A stretch of 64,000 nt of DNA from NCBI RefSeq assembly GCF_027579695.1, contig NC_083575.1, positions 30,855,382 through 30,919,381 of the forward strand. The letters are read 5' to 3'. Position 1 is the stretch's first letter; every line of letters begins with the position of its first letter. This document shows positions 50,501 through 62,800 of this stretch, piece by piece. The translations under genes and the position numbers were made by a program. Source of the stretch: Neoarius graeffei. Lineage: Eukaryota > Chordata > Actinopteri > Siluriformes > Ariidae. The notes beneath the pieces are model-generated. The model saw only the letters and a program-made list of their open reading frames with translations. It was not told the DNA's origin and did no database searches.

Positions 50501-53500
50501 TGCGGCTAGCTTTAGAGGCACTTTCATAACACCAACTTGCTTGTGTGGGTTGACAGAAAGAAGCCAGCATCTGAACTGTTACTGGAATGACACTTGGAAC
50601 CTGATATGTTGTCAGTTGACACCAAGTTCAGAATCATATACAGTGCCTTGAAAAAGTATTCATACCCCTTGAACTTTTTCACATTTTTCCACCTTACAAC
50701 CACGAACTTAAAAGTTTTTGAGATTTTGTGATGACCAACACAGAGTAGCACATAATTGTGACGTGAAACGAAAATGATAAATGGTCTTCAAAATTTTAAA
50801 CAAATAAAAATCTGAAAAATGTGATGTGCATTAGCATTCAGCCCCCCTACATCAATACTTTGTAGAGCCACCTTTTGCTGCAATTACAGCTGCAAGTCTT
50901 TTGTGATATGTGTCTACCAGCTTTGCACATCTAGACACTGAAATTTTTGCCCATTCTTCTTTGCAAAATAGCTCAAGCTCAGCCAGATTGGATGGAGAGC
51001 GTCTATGAACAGCAATTTTCAAGTCTTGCCACAGATGCTCAATGGGATTTAGGTCTGGACTTTGACTGGGCCATTCTAACACATGAATATTCTTTGATCT
51101 AAACATTCCATTGTAGCTCTGGCTGTATATTTAGGGTCATTGTCTTGCTGGAAGGTGAATCTCCTTCCCAGCCTCAAGTCTTTTGCAGCCTCCAACAGGT
51201 TTTCTTCCAGGATTGCCCTGTATTTAGCTCCATCCATCTTCCCATCAACTCTGACCAGCTTCCCTGTCCCTGCTGAAGAAAAGCATCCCCATAACATGAT
51301 GCTGCCACCATCATGTTTCACAGTGGGGATGGTGTGTGCAGGGTGATGAGCAGTGTTAGTTTTCCGCCACACATAGCGCTTTGCATTTAGGCCAAAAAGT
51401 TTAACTTTGGTCTCATCTGACCAAAGCACCTTCTTCCACATGTTTGCTGTGTCCCCTACATGGCTTCTGGCAAACTGCAAACGGGACTTCTTATGCCTGT
51501 CTTTCAACAATGGCTTTCTTCGTGCCACTCTTCCAAAAAGGCCAGATTTGTGGAGTGTACGACTTATAGTTGTCCTGTGCACAGATTCTCCCACCTGAGC
51601 TGTGGATTTCTGCAGCTCCTCCAGAGTGATCATGGGCCTCTTGGCTGCTTCTCTGACCAGTGCTCTCCTTGCTCGCTCTGTCAGTTTAGGTGGACGGCCA
51701 TGTCTTGGTAGGTTTGCAGTTGTGCCGTACTTTTTCCATTTTTGGCTGATGGATTGAACAGTGCTTCTTGAGATGTTCAGAGCTTGGGATATTTTTTTTA
51801 TAACCTAACCCTGCTTTGAACTTCTCCAGAACTTTAATCCCTGACCTGTCTGGTGAGTTCTTTGGTCTTCATGATGCTGTTTGTTCTTCAGTGTTCTCTA
51901 ACAAACCACTGAGGCCTTCACAGAACAAGTGTATTTATGCTGACAGTAAATTACACACAGTAGGACTCTATTAACTAATTAGATGACTTCTGAAGGCAAT
52001 TGATTGCACTGGATTGTATTTAGAGGTACAGTGGGGCAAAAAAGTATTTAGTCAGCCACTAATTGTGCAAGTTCTCCCACTTAAAAAGATGAGAGAAGCC
52101 TGTAATTTTCATCATAGGTACACTTCAACCATGAGAGACAGAATGGGGGAAAGAATCCAGGAAAGAACATTGTAGGATCTTTAATGAATTAATTGGTAAA
52201 TTCCTCGGTAAAATAAGTATTTGGTCACCTACAAACAAGCAAGATTTCTGGCTCTCACAGACCTGTAACTTCTTCTTTAAGAGGCTCCTCTGTCCTCCAC
52301 TCATTACCTGTATTAATGGCACCTGTTTGAACTCATTATCAGTATAAAAGACACCTGTCCACAACCTCAAACAGTCACACTCCAAACTCCACTATGGCCA
52401 AGACCAAAGAGCTGTCAAAGGACACCAGAAACAAAATTGTAGACCTGCACCAGGCTGGGAAGACTGAATCTGCAATAGGTAAGCGGCTTGGTGTGAAGAC
52501 AACTGTGGGAGCAATTATTAGAAAATGGAAGACATACAAGACCACTGATAATCTCCCTCAATCTGGGGCTCCACGCAAGATCTCACCCCGTGGGGTCAAA
52601 ATGACCACAAGAACGGTGAGCAAAAATCCCAGAACCACATGGGGGGACCTAGTGAATGACCTGCAGAGAGCTGGGACCAAAGTAACAAAGGCTACCATCA
52701 GTAACACACTACGCCGCCAGGGACTCAAATCCTGCAGTGCCAGACGTGTCCCCCTGCTTAAGCCAGTACATGTCCAGGCCCATCTGAAGTTTGCTAGAGA
52801 GCATTTGGATGATCCAGAAGAGGATTGGGAGAATGTCATATGGTCAGTTGAAACCAAAATAGAACTTTTTGGTAAAAACTCAACTTGTCGTGTTTGGAGA
52901 AGAAAGAATGCTGAGTTGCATCCAAAGAACACCATACCTACTGTGAAGCATGGGGGTGGAAACATCATGCTTTGGGGCTGTTTTTCTGCAAAGGGACCAG
53001 GACGACTGATCCATGTAAAGGAAAGAATGAATGGGGCCATGTATCATGAGATTTTGAGTGAAAACCTCCTTCCATCAGCAAGGGCATTGAAGATGAAACG
53101 TGGCTGGGTCTTTCAGCATGACAATGATCCTAAACACACTGCCTGGGCAATGAAGGAGTGGCTTCGTAAGAAGCATTTCAAGGTCCTGGAGTGGCCTAGC
53201 CAGTCTCCAGATCTCAACCCCATAGAAAATCTTTGGAGGGAGTTGAAAGTCTGTGTTGCCCAGCGACAGCCCTAAAACATCACTGCTCTAGAGGAGATCT
53301 GCATGGAGGAATGGGCCAAAATACCAGCAACAGTGTGTGAAAACCTTGTGAAGACTTACAGAAAACGTTTGACCTCTGTCGTTGCCAACAAAGGTTATAT
53401 AACAAAGTATTGAAATGAACTTTTGTTATTGACCAAATACTTATTTTCCACCATAATTTCCAAATAAATTCTTTAAAAATCAGACAATGTGATTTTCTGG

Positions 53501-53832
53501 ATTTTTTTTCTCATTTTGTCTCTCATAGTTGAGGTATACCTATGATGAAAATTACAGGCCTCTCTCATCTTTTTAAGTGGGAGAACTTGCAAAACTGGTG
53601 ACCGACTAAATACTTTTTTGCCCCACTGTATCAGAGTACAGGGGGCTGAATACTAATGCACACCACATTTTTCAGATTTTTATTTGTTTAAAATTTTGAA
53701 GACCATTTATCATTTTCATTTCACTTCACAATTATGTGCTACTCTGTGTTGGTCTATCACATAAAATCTCAGTAAAAAACTTTTAAGTTCGTGGTTGTAA
53801 GGTGGAAAAATGTGAAAAAGTTCAAGGCACTG

Positions 53833-53871
<39 letters not shown>

Positions 53872-56800
53872 AATTCACATCTCATTCGACCTTTCCCATA
53901 ATGATTGACTTTTCAGGTCAAATAATATATTTTGAACACCTGGTAGTTTACAAGTGATTGACATTCATCAACATACACATGAGTACTAAGAAAATCAGCA
54001 TTTCAAAATAACGTGGAAAATTTGAGTTCAGGTTGACTTTCATGAACATTTGCACAACTTAACTAAGTGATGGATAAATGAGGCTCATTGTTTCTGTCAC
54101 AAAGGAGCAAACATCAGCAAGTCCAGTAATCAGCTGTTTACTTCACAAAACTGCTGAGTGAGGTGTTTGAGTCAAACACAGTTTAATAAATTTCCTCCTC
54201 AAAGAAGCCTGATTCAACTCATATTTTATTGACAGGGTTAAGTCGGTAAGTTAGAGCAGGAAAAACCAGCAAAAAAAATTTGCTGCTTTAAATACATTTC
54301 TCTTGGGTTCTACTGTATAAAAGGGAGATGCATACAGATTAAACTGCAATTAAACTGTCATTTCTAAAGCCCGGTGCACACGGGCGACTTCTCGTCGCAA
54401 GCGTATTACGATTTTTGGACGCAAGTTTCCCCTCTCGGGTAACTGCATGTGCACGTTATCTGCGACCAGGAGGCAATTTGGGGAGGGGTGTGTGTGCAAG
54501 TCACGTGGAAATCACGTGACTACTTTGCGGGCAGGGATTGGCTTAGCCTTTGGAGGTGATCGCTTTGCTATTGCAAAGACACGCACACGCAGTGATATCT
54601 CTGCAACAAGTCAGTGACTGGCAATTTTTTGTCACAGAATATCAAGCATGTTTGATACCTGCGATCTGTTGCAAGCAATAAAAAAAAAAAATCGGCGCCA
54701 CCAATATCCGCACACGAAGCAATTTTTCGCTTGCGTCAAAAAGTTGCAGCACCAAGCAACGGAAAATCGCCTGTGTGCGCCGGGCTTTACTTGGCAAACA
54801 TTCTCACCTGGTCTCAGAGCATAAAGGCCTTTTACCACACTTGCCATGGTTGACGGCTTAACTTGAAATGGCATGGCATCAGCTTTCTGAAGAAGAGCTA
54901 ATGGAAAGTGTTGAAACAAAGAACAAACAGCAGTGACATACATGATGGAATTCTGCATCTGTACGAGCCCAAATTACTTGAATTAAATCAACTGTGTTTT
55001 AGAGCAGAGAAGAAAAATCTTTGGCCTACCAGAAATTAAATTAAAAGAACTATGAAGCGTTTTCATGCTTGCCCTGAGTACTTGGTCTGTACCCATGATA
55101 GGTTTTGGGTGTATAACCATCACCACAGGTTTAGTTTTACATGTAGATGGTTTCAGACAGGTTAATAGCCCTGTACTCAATTTTTACAAAATTGAGTACA
55201 AATTTGTAGAAATTTCCTGAAAATGCAGGAATGTTTACCAAAGTGTCTTTATTATTCATCAATCTTGGTGTAATTCTATATTTTACCAAATCAAATTATC
55301 AAAAATCTAACTACAACATCATCCTTTTTGTTCATTTCCTCAAACTGTTTTCAGCAGACAGCGTAGCCTGAGTGAAAATCTCCTTCAAGGCCCTTGACAC
55401 AGCACTAATAGACACTCATAAAAGTGTGTGCAACTCTAGGTATCTGTGTGAGATTCAAGTACACTGTGTATTATTAATATGGATGAAAGATTAACTTTCA
55501 TTGAACAACCAGCTTTTTAGCATGTTATTTTGAGCCAGACCCAGATGCATGGCTTCAATGAGACTGAATGGGAGTTTGGGCAGGTGGAGTTTGCACAGAG
55601 AAAAACTTTTTTTTTTTAAATAAAAAGTTGAATTGGACTGTGCACTCTTCATTTGTCCCACCTGGAAGCATGGCTTCTCCGTATGATGACAGGTAGACCT
55701 CTCAAACCAGAAGGATGCCACATAACCATAATTGACATGGTAATAGCCTGACATCTCAAACATATTGGCACCAGTCAGAATTTCTTGCAGCTGCAGTATT
55801 GGTGTAATATGAAAATATTGTAAATAAACTGTAAATAAAGATGTTTGATCATTTGCATTCATTTCTGATTTTTTTTCGTCTGTAGCTTGATAGCAGTCCC
55901 TTCCTTCAACGTGAAGCTTAGGCATGAAATGGCAGACGTGATTTTAAATTAATGTTTTGATACTCATATTTATGAGGAGAGAAAATTAAACAAGAAAGCA
56001 GACCAATGCCCACAATTTTCATTCAAAAGTCAGGGAGCACAAAGTACGAGTTCTACAGTATGATTGATTAGCTGTTAAATACAGCTAATCAATCATACTG
56101 TAGAACTCATACTACAGTTGATTAATAAGCTTAATAAGACTAAACCTATTAGTCTTAGTAGCGTCTGCCATGCCAGTCCCTGTCAGTGAGCTGTTACTGT
56201 AGAAAAGATAATGTGTTAGAATGCGTAAATTAATACAAACATTGTGCATGTTATATATGTAAACACAAGTGTCTCATCTCATCTCATCTCATTATCTCTA
56301 GCCGCTCGCTTTGGGGAGAACATGCAAACTCCGCACAGAAAGGCCCTCGCCGGCCACGGGGCTCGAACCCGGACCTTCTTGCTGTGAGGCGACAGCGCTA
56401 ACCACTACACCACCGTGCCGCCCGGGGAATAGAATGTGTTTTTATTCCATTGAAAAAGTGTCCTGTATGAACAATAGATAGATAGAAAAGGAAGAAGAAC
56501 TATATGAAAGAGAAAGATACACTGTATAAGAGAAAAAAAAATGAAAAAGAAATTATAGTAATAAAATAGCCATTCAAAAAAATGGTCTGAGACCGAACTG
56601 GAAAAGGGAAAAAAAACTAACAATGAAAGGGAGCGCTATAAAGATATGTGAGGAATGGGGGGGGGGGGGGGGGGGGGGGGGGTTTAAAGGTAATCTCATC
56701 TCATTATCTCTAGCCGCTTTATCCTTCTACAGGGTCGCAGGCAAGCTGGAGCCTATCCCAGCTGACTACGGGCGAAAGGCGGGGTACACCCTGGACAAGT

Positions 56801-59800
56801 CGCCAGGTCATCACAGGGCTGACACATAGACACAGACAACCATTCACACTCACATTCACACCTACGCTCAATTTAGAGTCACCAGTTAACCTAACCTGCA
56901 TGTCTTTGGACTGTGGGGGAAACCGGAGCACCCAGAGGAAACCCACGCAGACACGGGGAGAACATGCAAACTCCACACAGAAGGGCCCTCGCCGGCCCCG
57001 GGGCTCGAACCCGGACCTTCTTGCTGTGAGGCGACAGCGCTAACCACTACACCACCGTGCCGCCCAAACACAAGTGTCTTACTGGGAAATATGCAATTTG
57101 TATTTTTCATACGAACGACATCTGGGACATCGAGAACCACAACCGTGACAATTCTCAATATGTAACTCATAAGAATATCGATGAACTGTTTTGATAAATC
57201 TGGGTACTTTTTCTGTGTGAAAGTGTCAGTACAATAAAAAGAAAATCACACTTGAAGATATGAAGTTTATCTTCTCGTGTTGAAAAACTTGTTTTTCAGC
57301 CAAAATACATCCCAGATCTGAGTGACGTAATTCCCAATATTTCACTCTGATGACGTCACTCCACTGACGTGACACACGTTGTCAAAATGGCAAACTGGTT
57401 CAAAATGAAAATTCTTTTGATTAACTTGCCTATTTTTTTGTGGATGTGTCTATATAATATAAATAGCATTATATGGTGGCGCAAATATATGAAGTTTATC
57501 TACATACATTCACCACTGGAAGATAAACAACATTTTCATGCAACCGTTTAATATCCTCTCTCTCATACATACAGTGGTGCTTGAAAGTTTGTGAACCCTT
57601 TAGAATTTTTTATCTTTCTGCATAAATATGACCTAAAACATCATCAGATTTTCACCGAAGTCCTAAAAGTAGATAAAGAGAACCCAGTTAAACAAATGAG
57701 ACAAAAATATTATACTTGGTCATTTATTTATTGAGGAAAATGATCCAATATTACATATCTGTGAGTGGCAAAAGTATGTGAACCTCTAGGATTAGCAGTT
57801 AATTTGAAGGTGAAATTAGAGTCCGGTGTTTTCAATCAATTGGTATGACAATCAGGTGTGAGTGGGTGCCCTGTTTTATTTAAAGAACAGGGATCTATCA
57901 AAGTCTGAGCTTCACAACACATGTTTGTGGAAGTGTATCATGGCATGAACAAAGGAGGTTTCTGAGGACCTCAGAAAAAGTGTTGTTGATGCTCATCAGG
58001 CTGGAAAAGGTTACAAAACCATCTCTAAAGAGTTTTGACTCCACCAATCCACATTCAGACAGATTGTGTACAAATGGAAGAAATTCAAGACCATTGTTAC
58101 CCTCCCCAGGAGTGGTCGACCAACAAAGATCACTCCAAGAGCAAGGCGTGTAATAGTCGGCGAGGTGACAAAGGACCCCAGGGTCACTTCTAAGCAACTG
58201 AAGGCCTCTCTCACATTGGCTAATGTTAATATTTATGAGTCCACCATCAGGAGAACACTGAACAACAATGGTGTGCATGGCAGGGTTGCAAGGAGAAAGC
58301 CACTGCTCTCCAAAAAGAACATTGCTGCTCGTCTGCAGTTTGCTAAAGATCACATGGACAAGCCAGAAGGCTATTGGAAAAAAGTTTTGTGGACGGATGA
58401 GACCAAAATAGAACTTTTTGGTTGAAATGAGAAGCGTTATGTTTGGAGAAAGGAAAACACTGTATTCCAGCATAAGAACCTTATCCCTTCTGTGAAACAT
58501 GGTGGTGGTAGTATCATGGTTTGGGCCTGTTTGGCTGCATCTGGGCAAGGATGGCTTGCCATCATTGATGGAACAATGAATTCTGAATTATACCAGCGAA
58601 TTCTAAAGGAAAATGTCAGGACATCTGTCCATGAACTGAATCTCAAGAGAAGGTGGGTCATGCAGCAAGACAACGACCCAAAGCACACAAGTCGTTCTAC
58701 CAAAGAATGGTTAAAGAAGAATAAAGTTAATGTTTTGGAATGGCCAAGTCAAAGTTCTGACCTTAATCCAATCAAAATGTTGTGGAAGGACCTGAAGCGA
58801 GCAGTTCATGTGAGGAAACCCACCAACATCCCAGAGTTGAAGCTGTTCTGTACGGAGGAATAGGCTAAAATTCCTCCAAGCCGGTGTGCAGGACTGATCA
58901 ACAGTTACCACAAACGTTTAGTTGCAGTTATTGCTGCACAAGGGGGTCACACCAGATACTGAAAGCAAAGGTTCACATACTTTTGCCACTCACAGATATG
59001 TAATATTGGATCATTTTCCTCAATAAATAAATGACCAAGTATAATATTTTTGTCTCATTTGTTTAACTGGGTTCTCTTTATCTACTTTTAGGACTTCTGT
59101 GAAAATCTGATGATGTTTTAGGTCAGATTTATGCAGAAATATTGAAAATTCTAAAGGGTTCACAAACTTTCAAGCACCACTGTAGTGATGCTGATTTAAG
59201 AAAACTCTGAAGTGGTCAAAACATGGTCATTTTCCTCTTTAACCATTCTTTGATAGAAAAATGTGTGCGCTTAGGATCCTTGTCTTGTGCATGATCCACT
59301 TTTTCTTCATAATGAGCTCACAGACAGATGTCCTGACTTTTTATCCCTTGAGAAATCACTAGTATGATTCAGAATTCATTGTTCCATCAATGGTGGCAAG
59401 CCGGCCTGGCTCAGATGAAGCAAAACAGGCCCAAACCATGATACTACCACCTTCATGTTTCACAGATGGGATAAGATTCTTATGCTGGAATGCAGAGTTT
59501 TCCTTTCTCCAAACATAACACTTCTCATTTAAACCAAAAAGATCCATTTTGGTCTCATCCGTCCTCAAAAACATTTTTCCAATAGCCTTCTGGCTTGTCC
59601 ATACCTACATGCATGCATACATACATACACCACACACGCACAGGAACAGCAAGGCCAATTCTTTTGTTTTTGCTATATAATGAAGACATTTGGGTTTCAA
59701 AAGATGAATATGTTGGAAACACCTAGAGGAACACTAAAAAAAAAGCAGGGCTGGTCATTTAAACACTGTAGTAATTTCAGCCGCTCATCCTATAAAACCA

Positions 59801-62800
59801 CAGTTAATCTGGCTGCACATAAAATTTTGAGTGCAGATGTTAGACACTTAGTGTTGCAAGCTGAAAGCAAGTATCTTTGAGCTCCAACACAACCAAAGCA
59901 ACCTAACTTACAAAATGGTATATTTACACTGCTGTCTTCTAACAATGTCAGAATAATAAAATGGTCAGGGCAAGCTAAGATTAGGAAAATGAAAGAGAAA
60001 GGGTGGGCCGAAAAGGCTACGCGGATGCAAAAGGCTGCTAATAAGAAGGATTTGTGAGCTTTCTACCAAGAGCTCAACGATGTCCATGGACTAAGTTTTA
60101 ACAGTATGTCGGCTGTTCGCAGCTTGGACGGTAACCGGTAACACCGTTCTGACAGACCCCACACATATTTTCGAGAGGTGGGCTGAACACTTTGAGAACA
60201 TACTTAACCATCCATCTAACAAATCTGACACAGTGATTGAGAATCTGACCCACATACCCACGCTTGAGAGTCTGAGCTGGTCAATTCAGTTAGATGAGGT
60301 ATTGAAGGAAGGCAGGCAGGAAGGAAATAATTAATTTATTCTGTCCATAAGTAAATAAAATTCCAACGTGGTTTACAGCAACATACGCGGGGCATACAGG
60401 GCTGCACCCCACCCCCACTTTGGACACTCAGACCACCTCTCTTTGTTCCTGTATCTGGCCTACAGACAAAGACTAAAACAAACAAACAAACAAACAAACA
60501 AACAAACAAACAAACAGACCCAGTCACCAAACAAGTCAAATTCTGGAGCCCAGAGACTGAGAGCACCCTTCAGGACTGTTTTGCTCGGACAGACTGGGAT
60601 GTATTTAAAGCTGCAGCCATTTTGGAGGACCCTTCTGTCAGTATACAGGACTATGCTGAGTATGTGACTGGGTACATCAGCACGTGTCTGCAACATCGTA
60701 CCCACCATACAGATCAGGAAGTTCCCCAACCAAAAGCCCTGAGTAAACAGTCAGGTATGACATATGCTGCATGCTCGCTCTCTTGCATTTAGATCAGGCA
60801 ATGAGACGGAGTACAAAGCGGCAAAGTACGGACTGAGGAAAGCCATTACAGTGGCCAAGAGGCAGTACAGAGAGAAGCTGGACGGCTTCTATTCTACTGC
60901 TGATCCCAGGCGGATGCAGCAAGGCCTGCAGCACATCATAGACTACAGGACCACCACCAGCACCATCAGCTCCATAGACAGCCTACCGGATGACCTCAAC
61001 ACTTTCTATACCCGCTTTGAGACCTCCAGCTACAGTACAGAGAGGAAGCACACACACACCTGGACCACCCAACCCCCTCCCCCCACCAACAGTCTCATCA
61101 GGCCAAGTACACAAAGCTCTGAGGAAGATCAACCCCAGGAAGGCAGCAGGACCAAACAACATCACTGGGCGGGCCCTCAGAGTATGTGCCAATGAGCTGG
61201 CTGATGTTTTCATCACTATCTTCAACCTTTCCCTCAGCCAGAGTACCGTTCTGTCCTGCTTCAAGTCCACAACCATCATCCTTCTTCCCAAGAAGAGCCC
61301 ACCCACCTGCCTGAATGATTACAGGCCAATAGCACTCACTCCAATCATCTCAAAGTGCTTTGAGAGAGTGGTATTGGCCCACATTCAGAGCAGTATACCG
61401 GAAACCCTGTACCCTCTGCAGTATGCCTACAGGCCCAACAGGTCCACCTCAGACGCCATCGCTGCTGCCCTCCATTATGCCCTCTCCCACCTGGAAAACA
61501 AAGACTCTTACATTACGATGCTCTTTGTTGACTACAGCTCTGTTTTCAACATGGTCATCCCCCACAAACTCACCCGTAAACTGTCCACACGTTGTTTGCA
61601 CCCCACCCTCTGTGACTGGCTCCTCGACTTCCTGACTGACAGGCCCCAGACTGTCAGGATTGGTAATAGGACTTTAGCCAGCATCATCACAAACATTGGC
61701 ATCCCACAGAGATGCATCCTCAGCCCCATCCTCTACACCCTGCTCACCCATGACTGTGTCACGTCTCACAAGGACGACATCATCCTGAAGTTCGCGGACA
61801 ACACCGCAATGATAGGACGCATCACAGGTGGAGACGAAATGGCCTACAGGAGGGAGGTGGCCAGTCTGGTGTCATGGTGTGAGGACAACTACCTCACCCT
61901 CAACACGGACAAGACGAAGGAGATGATAGTGGACATGAGGAAGGAGAGGAGACCTCATCGGCCACTGTTCATCCGGGAGCTTGAGGTGGAGAGGGTGAGC
62001 AACTTCAAATACCTGGTCACATCAGTGAGGACCTCACATGGACACTTAACACCACACAGCTGGTTAGGAAGGCTCAACAGCGACTGTACTTTCTGAGGAG
62101 GCTGAGGAAGTTTGGTATGTCGCCCAAGATCCTCAGCAACTTCTACAGCTGCGTGATTGAGAGCATCCTGACCAACTGCATTACTGTGTGGTACGGCAGC
62201 ACTACAGCTATGGACTGCAAACGTCTGCAGAGGGTGGTGAAGACTGCTGAGAGGATCACCAAAACTCCACTGCCCTCTCTGCAGAGCATCTACCACCGCA
62301 GGGTCCACAGGAGAGCTGCCTCCATCCTCAAAGACCCCACCCACCCCCAGCACGGACTGTTCACACTTCTACCCTCAGGGCAGAGGTACAGAAGTGTGAA
62401 ATGTAAGACTGTCAGACTAAAGAACTCTTTCTTTCCCTCTGCCATCAGACTCCCGAACAGCTGATAGGAGTCTATAACCATGGACTACCTCCCTGTAAAC
62501 TGTCCATGACTGTTTACATCCGTTTATATTTGTTTGCACATGTTTGCACATTACTGCCCTTTTGCTGCTACGTCCGCTCATTGCCTTATTTTGTATTACA
62601 CTACCTATTTTGCACTACATTTACCTTTATTTTGTACTATACTGGGTGTTTTTTGCTTTTTTTTGCACTATATTGCCTTTACTTTGTTTTGTTTCTTCCG
62701 CCTATTTATTTGTAATTGGCATTCATGGTGGACAGCAAACTAAGAATTTCATTGTGCAAGAAGACATGTCCTTACTGTGCATATGACATTAAACACTTTG

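Larger units (their letters stand above)
50639..53834 (-). mobile_element. Tc1-like element (outer) containing another Tc1-like element
   Basis: Ends tacagtgccttgaaaaagta and the inverse ending ttcaaggcactgta. The inner element at 52027-53630 belongs to a different Tc1 family and is inserted at TA in the outer element's 5' non-coding part. Confidence 0.95.
56275..57065 (-). mobile_element. Composite of two SINEs bracketed by one 14-bp duplication
   Basis: aaacacaagtgtct occurs at 56261-56274 and 57066-57079. Between them, in the same reverse orientation: an internally deleted type 2 SINE (56275-56425), 265 bp of unrelated sequence with a long G-run, and a full type 2 SINE (about 56690-57065). 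Confidence 0.85.

Noticed and set aside
55491..55925. 144-codon reverse frame in a CACUL1 intron
   Set aside because: Not similar to anything I know, contains a poly-lysine from an A/T run, and lies in an intron without splice support.
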